Positions 25,374-35,455 of a stretch of 64,000 bases of DNA are shown in pieces. The notes below the pieces were generated by a model. The model was given only the letters and a program-made list of their open reading frames with translations, was not told the origin of the DNA and searched no databases. The stretch's first letter is position 1. Every line of letters begins with the position of its first letter. Origin of the DNA: Parasphingopyxis algicola (GTDB lineage: Bacteria > Pseudomonadota > Alphaproteobacteria > Sphingomonadales > Sphingomonadaceae); assembly GCF_013378075.1 (NCBI RefSeq), contig NZ_CP051131.1, positions 248,001 to 312,000 on the forward strand, given 5' to 3'. Position numbers and translations under genes: made by a program.

Positions 25374-26123
25374 TTACCAGCGGCGCCACCCACGGCCCCA
25401 TCCACGGCCTCCTCCGCGACCGCCGGAGCTGCTGCGGCCTCCGGAACTTGCGTTATTGCCGCCCGAACTCGCATTGCCGCAGCCACCGGAGCTGGCATTG
25501 TTCCCGCCCGAACTGGCGTTACCGCAGCCGCCCGTTCCCGGACCGCCCGAACTCGCATTGTTTCCGCTGCTCCCGCCGGCGGCAGCACCGCCACCGGAGC
25601 TGCTGCCGCCGGATCCGCCGCCGGATCCGCCGCCGGAACCGCCCGAACTGCCGCCAGATCCGCCGCCGGAACCACCCGAACTGCCGCCGGAACTCGAACC
25701 GCCAGCACTGCCGCCGCTTGACGACCCGTTACCGCCGCCTCCCGAACTGCCGCCGCTCGACGATCCGTTGCCGGCCCTGCCGGATGGCGGACGTGACGAG
25801 CCGCCGCTCGATGTATCCCGTCCATCATTGCCGCCTGACGAAGACCCGCCGCCGGTCGATCCGCCACCGGTCGATCCACCGCCGCCCGATGATCCGCCGC
25901 CGCCGGAAGAACTTCCACCGGACGAACCGCCTTCGCTCGCGCATATCGCCGAACTGCCATCGAGACAGCCGCTGACATCCGTCATGCTGTTGTTGACCGA
26001 GCGGCCGCTGTTCGCGACCCCCGCGACGATGCCCACCGCGACCAGCGCGGCGATCATGCCATATTCGATTACCGACGTGCCGCGCGTGTCGGCGGACAGC
26101 TCGGCGAGCTTCTTTGCGTTCAT
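25374..26123 (-). CDS. Flp-type prepilin domain fused to a long Gly/Ser tail
   Basis: A 249-residue protein. Its N-terminus (MNAKKLAELSADTRG | TSVIEYG) matches the Flp prepilin cleavage site G/XXXXEY, with Gly15 before the cut, followed by a hydrophobic helix (MIAALVAVGIVAGVANSG). From about residue 60 it is almost pure Gly/Ser with Asn/Ala-rich blocks near the end, closing with a basic aromatic tail GRGWGRGWRRW. Flp pilins are normally 50-70 residues, so this fusion is abnormal. No tad or cpa assembly genes are in the window. A GGGGA Shine-Dalgarno precedes the ATG at 26123. The tail may be a flexible surface module. Confidence 0.8.
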   Translation of the reverse strand: MNAKKLAELSADTRGTSVIEYGMIAALVAVGIVAGVANSGRSVNNSMTDVSGCLDGSSAICASEGGSSGGSSSGGGGSSGGGGSTGGGSTGGGSSSGGNDGRDTSSGGSSRPPSGRAGNGSSSGGSSGGGGNGSSSGGSAGGSSSGGSSGGSGGGSGGSSGGSGGGSGGGSGGSSSGGGAAAGGSSGNNASSGGPGTGGCGNASSGGNNASSGGCGNASSGGNNASSGGRSSSGGRGGGRGWGRGWRRW

Positions 26124-26230
26124 AGTCCCCATCCCACGGTTCAGGGACGGGATACCATGAGGATCGTCCATAAATTGTTAACGGACGAACGACCGTTTTC
26201 GGCCGATAGCCGCCGGAAATTAGGCGTTTG

Positions 26231-26653
26231 TCAACCGTAATCCCGATGAACCCCGCGCACCGCTTCGATCAGGAAGGCCGTTGTGAGGCTGAACAGGATC
26301 AGCCCGTTGGCGGCGATGAAGCCGGACAGCAGGCGCCAGGGCTTGTCGAGCAACACATCGCCGAACCCGAGCGTCGTGAAGGAGACCGCCGAGAAATAGA
26401 CGGCCTCCTCGAGCGTCGGGAACAGGCCGAGCAGCAGGAAGGCGGCCGCCCAGAGCCAGACCGCGATCGTCAGCGCCGCGACCATCCACAGCGTCATGCC
26501 GGTGATGAAGGCGATGAGTTTGACGATCCGGCGGCCGGTAACAATCTTTGCACCAAACCGGCGCAGCGCGGCGATCGCGATGCCGATGAAAGCCGCTTCG
26601 ACGATAACGGTCAGCGCGATCAGGACCGAGCCGACGACAATCTGGGCAAGCAT
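26231..26653 (-). CDS. two-helix ion channel family protein
   Basis: A 140-residue protein with a K+-channel-like pore motif (FTTLGFGD) between hydrophobic helices at about residues 47-72 and 112-132; another long hydrophobic N-terminal helix (residues 5-30) is present. No RCK or cyclic-nucleotide domain follows. It probably forms a tetrameric cation channel in the inner membrane. The filter reads LGFGD rather than TGYGD, so selectivity is uncertain. It follows a secreted hypothetical gene by nine bases and may be cotranscribed with it. Confidence 0.85.
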   Translation of the reverse strand: MLAQIVVGSVLIALTVIVEAAFIGIAIAALRRFGAKIVTGRRIVKLIAFITGMTLWMVAALTIAVWLWAAAFLLLGLFPTLEEAVYFSAVSFTTLGFGDVLLDKPWRLLSGFIAANGLILFSLTTAFLIEAVRGVHRDYG

Positions 26654-26662
26654 CGCCGCGCG

Positions 26663-27205
26663 CTATTCGTCGTCGGATTGCGGCGCGACATATGGCCGGG
26701 GAGCCGCAGGCGGGCGGCACCCCAGCGCCGAGGCGACGCCCTTGAGATAGGCGCGCCGGGCGACGCCGCGGATATGCAGCTCCAGCAGCCGGCGTTCGCG
26801 GTCCTCCGCTCCCGAAAGCTCGCGCACCAGGCTGCGAAAGGGAATGAGGCCGCCGACGATCGAAGAGGCGCCGCTCTGCACGCGTTCCAGCGTGTCGTCT
26901 TCGCCGGTCGGGGGTGCATCGGCATCGGGCCCGAGCGCTGCATCGAGCGCTGCAACTTCGGTCCCGATCGCCGAACACCGGCGCCGGGCGATCGGCTGAT
27001 AGGGCGAATCGAGCTCCAGAAGCACTTCTGGCACCCGTTCGGCGCGCAGGTTCAGATCGCTCAAGGGAGTCAGCGCGACCTCGCCGACCGCTTCGCCGAT
27101 CTCCTCCGCCGATGCGCCGTCATCGTCCTGGGCATGGGCCGCGTGGGAAATCGCCATGGGCAGCGCCGCCGCCACCAAGATTCTGGAAATCGACGCAAGT
27201 TTCAT
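26663..27205 (-). CDS. secreted hypothetical protein
   Basis: A 180-residue protein with a clear signal peptide (residues 1-25, cleavage after AHAQ) and an acidic, helical mature region. It contains two Cys (SPYQPIARRRCSAIG and SALGCRPP) that may form a disulfide. No known domain is recognised. The gene precedes a small ion channel gene on the same strand with a nine-base gap. A role in envelope physiology is guessed from export only. Confidence 0.75.
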   Translation of the reverse strand: MKLASISRILVAAALPMAISHAAHAQDDDGASAEEIGEAVGEVALTPLSDLNLRAERVPEVLLELDSPYQPIARRRCSAIGTEVAALDAALGPDADAPPTGEDDTLERVQSGASSIVGGLIPFRSLVRELSGAEDRERRLLELHIRGVARRAYLKGVASALGCRPPAAPRPYVAPQSDDE

Positions 27206-27385
27206 GATGCAAACCCCGCAAAAGCCCTATCAATAGCCGATCCTGCGCCGATCGTCAGCAATCTGTCTGAGATTGCCGGTGGCGCATTCGGAGACAAGTC
27301 CGGCGGCGTCCGGATTCCTTGCCGACGAGCAGCCGACGGGACATGGCATACAACTCGGATTGCCTCGGTCTGGCCCGATCCCGAT

Positions 27386-28633
27386 CTATGGGCGCAGCGG
27401 TTGCCCCGACCCCGCGATGGCATATCGTTTCAGCGTGAGTATCAGCATGATCGCCGCGGCTCCGGTCAGCACCGCGGCGACGATAAACGGCGCGCCGGGG
27501 AAATAGAGACCGGTATCGTCGGCATAGGCGCCGAAAATTCCGGTCATCAGCGGCGGACCCAGCACGCTGGTCAGGCTGATCGTGCTGGCGATCGCGCCCT
27601 GGAGTTCGCCTTGCGCGTTCTCTCCGATACGGGCCGTCATCAATTGCTGCATCGCCGGAAAGGTCATGCCGGCGACGGCGCCGACAAAGATGCCGATAAT
27701 CATGTGCGTCGTCGAGGCCGCAAAGGCGAGGATCAGATAGCTGGGGATCGCGAACAGCAGGGCGATGGCGGCAGTCGGCACGGCGCCGAACCGCCTGATC
27801 GACAGGCCCGTCGCCACGCCCTGCGACAAGGCGAGCAACGTCCCGTAGAGCGTAACCGTGAGTCCGATCGTGAGGGTGCTCCAGGCGAATTTCTCGATGC
27901 CGTAATAGGCCCAGACGGTCACGCTTGCCTGGGATGCGAGCTGCATGAGGAAGATCGCGATCAGGCAGCCGAGGACGAGCGGCGTCTTGGAAAGCTGCAG
28001 GATACTGCCGAGCGGGTTCGCGCGCGTCAGCGTGAAGCGCCGCCGTTTCTCGGGCGGCAGCGTTTCCTTCAGCACGAACCAGCCGATCGCGGCGCCGGAC
28101 AGCGCGAGTACGCTCGCGACGATGAACGGCAATCGCACGCCGAACCCGCCGAGCAGGCCGCCGATCGCCGGGCCGAGCACGAAGCCGGCGGCCCCGGCCG
28201 CGCCGAGCACGCCGAAAACGCGGCCGCGATCTTCGGTCCGGACCGTATCGGCGACGCAGCTGTTCGCGGCGGCCCAGGTCGCGCCCATGACGCCCGAGAT
28301 CACGCGGCCGACGAACAGCCAGGCGAGGGTCGGCGCCCAGGCCATCAGCGCATAATCGAGCCCCAGCGCGGCCAGGGTGAACAGCAATACCGGCCGCCGG
28401 CCATAGCGGTCCGACAGCCCGCCGATGATCGGCGCGCACAGGAACTGCATGATGGCATAGGAAAAGAACAGCCAGCCGCCGATCTCCGCCGCGCGATCGA
28501 GCGTGACCCCGGTCAGTCCGATCACCAGATCGGGCATCACCGGCAGGATCAGCCCGATCCCCGCCATGTCGATGAAGACGATGAACCCGATCAGGGCGAG
28601 GCTGGCGCGAGCACCGTCTCTGTGTGAATCCAT
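27386..28633 (-). CDS. MFS transporter, TetA/multidrug-like
   Basis: A 415-residue 12-helix major facilitator. The loop 2-3 motif GGLSDRYGRRPVLL and motif C (GAAGFVLGPAIGGLLGG) are both intact, as in TetA-type drug:H+ antiporters (DHA1). A link to tetracycline or other drugs is by family only. The ATG at 28633 is preferred to longer upstream starts, which lack hydrophobic or conserved sequence. No TetR repressor is adjacent. Confidence 0.88.
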   Translation of the reverse strand: MDSHRDGARASLALIGFIVFIDMAGIGLILPVMPDLVIGLTGVTLDRAAEIGGWLFFSYAIMQFLCAPIIGGLSDRYGRRPVLLFTLAALGLDYALMAWAPTLAWLFVGRVISGVMGATWAAANSCVADTVRTEDRGRVFGVLGAAGAAGFVLGPAIGGLLGGFGVRLPFIVASVLALSGAAIGWFVLKETLPPEKRRRFTLTRANPLGSILQLSKTPLVLGCLIAIFLMQLASQASVTVWAYYGIEKFAWSTLTIGLTVTLYGTLLALSQGVATGLSIRRFGAVPTAAIALLFAIPSYLILAFAASTTHMIIGIFVGAVAGMTFPAMQQLMTARIGENAQGELQGAIASTISLTSVLGPPLMTGIFGAYADDTGLYFPGAPFIVAAVLTGAAAIMLILTLKRYAIAGSGQPLRP

Positions 28634-29123
28634 GACCCTTCGCCCCCTTTGCCGTTCCCCTAGGTCGGGCCGACGCGCCAAATGGTTCACCGGTCCGGTG
28701 CAAATGGCGCAGCGCCGGAAAACGGGCCGCCAACAACCGGCCATGTCATGCGCCGGCGATCATTGTCAAAAACCTTTGGGGGCAAGCCGCGCGACCCGCG
28801 ACGCGGTTGACATCGGTTGACACGGGCCGGGGCAATGCGCGCGATCCTGGCCCAAAGCCTGTCTTCAGCGTAGCCCAAAGTTTACATAGTTTACACACAG
28901 CGCGCCCTGCGAACGATGCGTGCCCCGTGTCCGGGCGAAGGGGATAAGCGGGGCCCGCATGCGCGCAGGCGGATGTCAAAGAGCCGGCGGCCGGGCCGCT
29001 GGCGTCAGGATATCATGAGTGGGCGCGTGTAGGACAGGAAATAGGATGGGATCGAGTGCTACTTCGGAGTTACTGTGAGTGTCACGGTAATCTACAGTCC
29101 CTTTTTTTCCAGTTCATCTGAAC
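28634..29123. other. intergenic stretch, no complete gene
   Basis: About 490 bp with no convincing gene. It contains 10-bp phased direct repeats CGGTTGACA(T/C) at 28804-28823 and a double GTTTACA at 28880-28895 (9-bp spacing); both could be regulator boxes. A quasi-palindrome TTACTGTGA/TCACGGTAA lies at 29070-29090, followed by a run of seven T. Confidence 0.55.
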
Positions 29124-29149
29124 TCACATTGAGTAGAGCTTGATCCCAT
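29046..29149. repeat. imperfect inverted repeat at the 3' end of the nucleotidyltransferase pseudogene
   Basis: Bases 29046-29064 are the reverse complement of 29131-29149 with three mismatches. One arm encodes the last residues of the pseudogene; the other lies beyond its stop. A long hairpin on either strand is possible. Confidence 0.6.
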
Positions 29150-29447
29150 TTTCTTGGACGCCTGGGCCGACGCGCTCCAAACCCGCGTCTTCCTCATACC
29201 ACTCCAGATGAGCCTCTGCCGACAAAAACAAGTCAGGGCTCGCATCAAATTCATCCTTCCAGAACATTCACGTCGCGTAGCTGGATTCGTCACTTGCTTG
29301 CGGTTTCATCACGATCGCTAAGTCTATGTCGCTATCGGGCCGGTGGTCTCCACGCGCGCGACTGCCGTAGAGATAGACTTGGCTTATCTCTGGATGCGTT
29401 GCTGCCCAGGCCATTATTTTGGCCCGATCTTCCTCATTCAAACCCAT
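29124..29447 (-). pseudogene. minimal nucleotidyltransferase, interrupted by an in-frame stop
   Basis: Reading the minus strand from ATG 29447 gives 59 residues with an intact nucleotidyltransferase signature, YLYGSRARGDHRPDSDIDLA (Gly-Ser, then the two catalytic Asp). A TGA at 29270-29268 follows, and the same frame then continues for 47 residues (MFWKDEFDASPDLFL ... GIKLYSM) to a second TGA at 29126-29124. The downstream part matches what normally follows the catalytic core in ~100-residue members. MNT antitoxins pair with HEPN toxins, but no HEPN gene is adjacent. The stretch is more A/T-rich than its neighbours and sits beside the tRNA-Lys 3' end, so it may be an acquired remnant. A sequencing error at the TGA is possible. 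Confidence 0.7.
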
Positions 29448-29531
29448 AGAAAACCACGCCTCCTCGCTCGATTTGTAGAAACAAACGAGAGACGAAGAAA
29501 CTAAATGGTATAGGCTAAGTGCTTAAAAAAA

Positions 29532-29607
<76 letters not shown>

Positions 29608-29690
29608 ATTCCCCTGGTATATCTGTCGGGAAGGCGGGGCGGTTAGCATGGTGCCCGCGGTTCCGCAAGCTCTGCGGGCAGGTTCTGATC

Positions 29691-30806
29691 CTAGCGGCGC
29701 CGCATCCGGTTTTCGCGGTCGATCGACATCAGGATGCCGATGCAGATCAGCACGGTCAGCATCGCCGATCCGCCATAGGAAACGAGCGGCAGCGGGATGC
29801 CGACGACCGGGGCGAGGCCCATCACCATCATCAGGTTGATCGCGAAATAGAGGAAGATGGTCGTGGAGAGGCCCGCCGCCGTCAACTTGGCGAAGGTCGA
29901 TTGGGCGCGCTGTCCGACGCGGATGCCCCAGCGGATCAGCAACGCGAAACCGAGGATGAGCAGCAGCCCGCCGAGCAGGCCGAACTCTTCCGCCATCGTC
30001 GCGAAGACGAAATCCGTATGCCCCTCGGGCAGATAGGCGAGATGGCTTTGCGTACCGTTGAGGAAACCCTTGCCGAACAGGCCGCCCGATCCGATCGCGA
30101 TCTTCGATTGGGTGATGTGATAGCCGGTGCCGAGCGGGTCGTTTTCCGGATTGAGGAAGGTCAGCACGCGGTTGCGCTGATAGTCCTCGAGCAGGAACTG
30201 GAAGGCGAGGGGGATCGCCGCCGCCACCGCCACGGCGCCGCCGACGAACAGCCGGAGGGGCAGGCCGGCGAGGAACATCACGGTGACGCCCGCGGCGACC
30301 AGAACGACCGTCGTTCCCAGATCGGGCTGGATGACGACCAGCGCGGCGGGCAATCCGATCAGCAGCAGCGCCGGCCAGATCGCCACCGCCCGGCGCAGTT
30401 CGCCCGAGGGCAGCGTGTCGTAATATTTGGCGAGCGCCAGGATCAGCACGGGTTTCATGATCTCCGACGGCTGGATCGTCATGAAACCGAGATTGAGCCA
30501 CCGCTGGCTGCCGCCGCCGACCTGCCCGATAATCTCGACCCCGAGCAGCGCGAGCAAGGTCGCCCCGTAGAGCGGGAAGGCGAAGAATTTCCAATGCTCC
30601 TCGCGAAAGCGCGACAGCATGATCGCCATGGCGAAGAAGACCATGAAACGGATGGCCTGGTTCAGCGCCCAGGGCTGCAGCTGGCCGCCGGCGGCCGAAT
30701 AGAGCACCGCCAGACCGAAACCCGATATGGCGAGGACGAGCAGGATCAGCCGCCAGGGCAGCTGGGCCAGGGGTTCGGGAACCAGCGAATCCTGCAACCC
30801 GCTCAT
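29691..30806 (-). CDS. rodA: rod shape-determining SEDS glycosyltransferase RodA
   Basis: A 371-residue polytopic protein with about ten helices that polymerises lipid II glycan strands during elongation with PBP2. The SEDS-specific VVIQPDLGTTVVL, the loop FLNPENDPLGTGYHITQSKIAIGSGG, and the late LPLVSYGGSAML (which resembles the Asp/Gly-rich FtsW-RodA motif) are present. The ATG overlaps the mrdA stop by four bases. It is the last gene of mreB, mreC, mreD, mrdA, rodA. Confidence 0.96.
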   Translation of the reverse strand: MSGLQDSLVPEPLAQLPWRLILLVLAISGFGLAVLYSAAGGQLQPWALNQAIRFMVFFAMAIMLSRFREEHWKFFAFPLYGATLLALLGVEIIGQVGGGSQRWLNLGFMTIQPSEIMKPVLILALAKYYDTLPSGELRRAVAIWPALLLIGLPAALVVIQPDLGTTVVLVAAGVTVMFLAGLPLRLFVGGAVAVAAAIPLAFQFLLEDYQRNRVLTFLNPENDPLGTGYHITQSKIAIGSGGLFGKGFLNGTQSHLAYLPEGHTDFVFATMAEEFGLLGGLLLILGFALLIRWGIRVGQRAQSTFAKLTAAGLSTTIFLYFAINLMMVMGLAPVVGIPLPLVSYGGSAMLTVLICIGILMSIDRENRMRRR

Positions 30807-32788
30807 TCGCCGGTTTCCGGATTGCGCGCGGAGCGCTCGGCCAGCGGATCGGCCAGTGTTCCGGCCTCGGCCGCGCGCTGGCGGGCGCGATACTCGGCCT
30901 CCTGCAGCGCCATGCGCTCCGTGATGTCGCCGCCCCAGCCGGCTTCATAGCTTTCGAGAAGTTCGATCGCCCGTTCCTGATCGTAGAGATAGGTGAGCAC
31001 GTCGCGCGCGACCGGGTAGGCGGAGCCCGATCCGCCGCCATGTTCGATCACGACGGCCGCCGCATAGCGGGGGTTGTCGGTGGGCGCGTAGCAGACGAAC
31101 AGGCCATGGTCCCGCAGCTCCCAGGGCAGGCTGGCATTGGAGCGGACCCCGCTGCGCCGCTCGGCCATGGTGATGCGGCGGACCTGGGCGGTGCCCGTCT
31201 TGCCGGCCAGTTCGACCCCCTCGACGGGCAATCGCGCGCGCCCGGCCGTGCCCCGCCCGTTGACGACGTCGCTCATCCCCTGGCGCACGATAGCGAGATG
31301 CTCGGCCGTATAGTTCAGCGCTCCGGCGCGTCGCGGCGTCTCGCCGGAAATCAGGTATGGCGTGATGTTGCGGCCGCTGGCCAGCCGCGCCGCCATGACC
31401 GCCAGCTGGAGCGGATTGGTCAGCATATAGCCCTGGCCGATCGTGGCGTTGACCGTATCGTAGGTCTGCCATTCTTCGCCGAAGCGCTGTTGCTTCCAGG
31501 CGGGGTCGGGCACCGTGCCGAAATATTGATACGGGACCGGCAGGCCCTCGAACCGTTCGCCCAGGCCGACGCTGCGCGCCGTATCGGCGAAGGGTTGCAT
31601 GCCGACGCGCACGCCCATCTGGTAGAAATAGATGTCGCAGCTCTCGGCGATCGCGCGGTTCATGTTCACCGAGCCGTGGCCGCCGCGCCGCCAGCAGTGG
31701 AAATTGCCGCCCGCGATCCGCGTCCGCCCGGCGCAAGTCACGGTCTCTTCCGGGTCGATATTCTCGCCGAGCAGGGCGAGCGCGTTCATCGGCTTGATCG
31801 TGGAGCCCGGCGGATAGAGGCCCTGCAGCGTCTTGTTGCGGAGCGGAACATGATCGTCTTCGGACAGCATGTTCCATTCGAGATGGCTGATCCCGTCGGA
31901 AAAACTGTTGGGGTCGTAGGCGGGCATCGAGGTCATCGCGAGAACGCCGCCGGTCTGCGTATCCATCACGACGACCGAACCCGATTCCGGGCCGAGCCGG
32001 CGCGCCGCATAGGCCTGCAGACCCGCATCGATGGTCAGCCGCAGCACATCGCCGCTGACATCCGGCCGGGTCTCGAGCTCGCGGACCAGTTCGCCGCGCG
32101 CCGTCACCTCCGCGCGCCGCGCGCCGGGCTCGCCGCGCAGATGCTCTTCCATCGTCTTTTCGAGCATGTCCTTACCGACCTTGAAGCCCGGCACCATCAG
32201 GATCGGATCGCGGCTTTCCTCATATTCCTCGCGGCTGGGCGCGCCGACATAGCCGACCAGATGCGCGACGGCGGGGCCGGCGGGGTAATAGCGCGAAAAG
32301 CCCTGCAGGGGCGCGACGCCGGGAAGGTCGGGAAGGCGAACGTTGACTGCGGCGAATTTCTCCCATTCCAGCCCGTCGGCGACCTGCACCGGCTGGTAAC
32401 CGGCGGCTTCGTCCAGATCGGCGCGGATGCGGGCGATATCCTCTTCGGTCAGGTCCAGCAATTCGGTCAGCGCGCCGATGACGCGGTCCGGCTCCTGCAA
32501 CCGGTCCGGGATCAGGTCGACGCGAAAATCGGAGCGATTCATCGCGATCGGCTGGCCCGCCCGGTCGACGATCCAGCCCCGCCGCGGCGGGATCAGGCTG
32601 AGCTGGACGCGGTTGCTTTCCGAGAGCAGGTTCCAGCGTTCATTCTCGGCAATCGATATCCAGGCCATGCGCGCGCCGAGCAGGCCGGCGACGCCGAGCT
32701 GGGCGCCGCCGAGCAGCATCGCGCGGCGCGAGTACATGGTCTTGCGCATATTGTCGTTGATCGACAGGGAAGGGCGCCGCCGCTTCAC
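30803..32788 (-). CDS. mrdA: penicillin-binding protein 2 (elongation transpeptidase)
   Basis: A 661-residue class B PBP. A short cytosolic basic start (MKRRRPSLSIND) and one membrane helix (about residues 25-45) are followed by the dimerisation domain and the transpeptidase domain. Catalytic motifs are S-T-I-K in PPGSTIKPMN (near residue 330), S-C-D in ESCDIYFYQ, and KTGTAQVRR. The GTG at 32788 overlaps the mreD stop (GTGA), which fixes the start. The frame is open for 200 codons further upstream across mreD, but that is antisense-like noise. It crosslinks new glycan made by RodA. Confidence 0.95.
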   Translation of the reverse strand: MKRRRPSLSINDNMRKTMYSRRAMLLGGAQLGVAGLLGARMAWISIAENERWNLLSESNRVQLSLIPPRRGWIVDRAGQPIAMNRSDFRVDLIPDRLQEPDRVIGALTELLDLTEEDIARIRADLDEAAGYQPVQVADGLEWEKFAAVNVRLPDLPGVAPLQGFSRYYPAGPAVAHLVGYVGAPSREEYEESRDPILMVPGFKVGKDMLEKTMEEHLRGEPGARRAEVTARGELVRELETRPDVSGDVLRLTIDAGLQAYAARRLGPESGSVVVMDTQTGGVLAMTSMPAYDPNSFSDGISHLEWNMLSEDDHVPLRNKTLQGLYPPGSTIKPMNALALLGENIDPEETVTCAGRTRIAGGNFHCWRRGGHGSVNMNRAIAESCDIYFYQMGVRVGMQPFADTARSVGLGERFEGLPVPYQYFGTVPDPAWKQQRFGEEWQTYDTVNATIGQGYMLTNPLQLAVMAARLASGRNITPYLISGETPRRAGALNYTAEHLAIVRQGMSDVVNGRGTAGRARLPVEGVELAGKTGTAQVRRITMAERRSGVRSNASLPWELRDHGLFVCYAPTDNPRYAAAVVIEHGGGSGSAYPVARDVLTYLYDQERAIELLESYEAGWGGDITERMALQEAEYRARQRAAEAGTLADPLAERSARNPETGE

Positions 32789-33303
32789 AGCGTGAGTCGA
32801 CGCTGGTCCAGCCGCGCGCACAGGCGCAGGATGAACGGGAACAGCAATATCGTCGCGACAATCTGGGGGACGAGCGGCCAGAAGAGCCAGCCGCCGCCCG
32901 TCAACGCATTCAACACCATGGATCCCATGATATAGAAAATCAGCGCGCCTGTCGCGGCCAGCCAGTCGATCCAGTAATCGCGCCACATCGCCCGGTTTTC
33001 CGCGAAGTCCAGCGCAAGCAGGATGATCGTCCACAACAGCATCCCGCCGCCGATCGGATTGCCCGAAAGAAGGTCGTCGAACAGGCCGAAGGGAAGGCCG
33101 GCCCAGATCGGCCAGATTTCGGGGCGGAGAAAACGCCAGGCGAGAAAGATCATGAGCGCGAACGGCGGCAGCAGGGGCGCCTGGGCGACCAGCGGCACCA
33201 GGCAGATCAGCGAACCCGCGATCACGCTTGCCGACGGGATCAGGCTGAGCCGCGTGCGCATCAGCGCGAGATTTTCGTCCGCTGCGTGCAGTCGCCGGTT
33301 CAT
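32785..33303 (-). CDS. mreD: rod shape-determining protein MreD
   Basis: A 172-residue membrane protein with about five helices (for example SASVIAGSLICLVPLVAQAP, LLWTIILLALDFA, and a C-terminal helix LVPQIVATILLFPFIL). The GLPFGLFDDLLSGNPIGGG loop is the conserved MreD region. It is a component of the elongasome between MreC and PBP2. The ATG overlaps the mreC stop by four bases, and its own stop overlaps the mrdA GTG. Confidence 0.92.
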   Translation of the reverse strand: MNRRLHAADENLALMRTRLSLIPSASVIAGSLICLVPLVAQAPLLPPFALMIFLAWRFLRPEIWPIWAGLPFGLFDDLLSGNPIGGGMLLWTIILLALDFAENRAMWRDYWIDWLAATGALIFYIMGSMVLNALTGGGWLFWPLVPQIVATILLFPFILRLCARLDQRRLTL

Positions 33304-34220
33304 GGCGTCTCCGAAAAGCCGGGCCCGGCGCCGGTGCCGGCTGTCTCGTCTTCTTCGGGCGTTTCGGTTTCCTCGACCGGCGGCTCATAGGCGGGCTGGA
33401 CGATCGCGAAATCGAGCGAGGCGGGGTTGGCGAGCGGCGTCGCGAGCGCGGAATCGCCGAACACTTCTGAGATCACGGCGACCGGAACGCCCGGCGGATA
33501 GATGCCGCCGGTTCCGCTCGTCACGAGGATGTCGCCCTGTTCGAACGGATTGCGCCCGGCCTCGAGCGAACGGACCTCGAGGGTGCCGTCGCCGCGACCC
33601 GTCGTGAAGGCCGGGGTGCCGTCCCGCGTCAGCCGGACGGGTACGATGTTGGAGCGGTCGGTGAGCAGCAGCACGCGCGACGCGTGGCGGCCGCTGTCGA
33701 GGATGCGCCCGACCAGGCCGTCGGCGGCGCGCACCGGCTGGCCGGACATCACGCCCTGGTTGCGGCCGGCGAACAGCGTCGCCATGCGCCGCGCACTGGT
33801 GAGGCTCGAATTGACGAGCCGGGCGGTGGCCAGCGTTTCGGTTTCTCCTTCGATGAGATTCAGCAGTTCGCGCAGCCGGCGGTTTTCCTGTTCGGTCGCC
33901 CGGGCTTCGATCAGCTCCCGCCGTGCGGTCTCCAGCTCGGCCCGCAGTTCGGCATTCTGCCGGCCCGCATTCCACCAGTTGCCGACATAATCGTCGATCC
34001 GCCCGCCGCTCTGCACGGCGCCGCGCCCGGTCGAGGAGATCGGCGCGGTGACATCGCTGACGCCGCCGCGGATTGCCGAAAAGCCCTGCGGGTCGAAGAT
34101 CGCGATCAGCACGAGGCCGGCGCCGACAAGCGCGCCGGTGATCGCCACCACATATCCGGCGAACAGGCCGAAACGCGCGCGGCGGGAAAATCCGGGGCGC
34201 TTCGATCCGTTTGAGGCCAT
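33300..34220 (-). CDS. mreC: rod shape-determining protein MreC
   Basis: A 306-residue elongasome scaffold. One N-terminal membrane helix (residues about 18-40) is followed by a coiled coil (residues about 75-115: NAELRAELETARRELIEARA...) and the double beta-barrel domain (VNSSLTSARRMATLFAG ... DILVTSGTGGIYPPGVPVAVI). The C-terminal 40 residues are acidic and low-complexity. It binds PBP2 and spans the periplasm. It lies between mreB and mreD, 31 bases after mreB. Confidence 0.94.
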   Translation of the reverse strand: MASNGSKRPGFSRRARFGLFAGYVVAITGALVGAGLVLIAIFDPQGFSAIRGGVSDVTAPISSTGRGAVQSGGRIDDYVGNWWNAGRQNAELRAELETARRELIEARATEQENRRLRELLNLIEGETETLATARLVNSSLTSARRMATLFAGRNQGVMSGQPVRAADGLVGRILDSGRHASRVLLLTDRSNIVPVRLTRDGTPAFTTGRGDGTLEVRSLEAGRNPFEQGDILVTSGTGGIYPPGVPVAVISEVFGDSALATPLANPASLDFAIVQPAYEPPVEETETPEEDETAGTGAGPGFSETP

Positions 34221-34251
34221 CTGGCCTTCTCCCTTGGCTTATATGGCCGGA

Positions 34252-35385
<1,134 letters not shown>

Positions 35386-35455
35386 CTAACAATTTGCGCG
35401 AATCGTTGTGGATCAACCGCTCGTGCGGTCGCGGGACATGCGGTAAAGACTTTCT

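Noticed and set aside
25400-25960. Repetitive G+C-rich stretch resembling a satellite
   Set aside because: It encodes the Gly/Ser tail of an intact gene in one frame.
26228-28627. A 799-codon open frame on the plus strand opposite the channel, secreted and MFS genes
   Set aside because: Arg/Gln/Asp-rich shadow frame of real genes on the minus strand; no conserved domain.
32789-33388. Extension of the mrdA frame upstream across mreD and mreC
   Set aside because: The GTG at 32788 overlaps the mreD stop, and the upstream frame has basic, low-complexity residues not found in PBP2.
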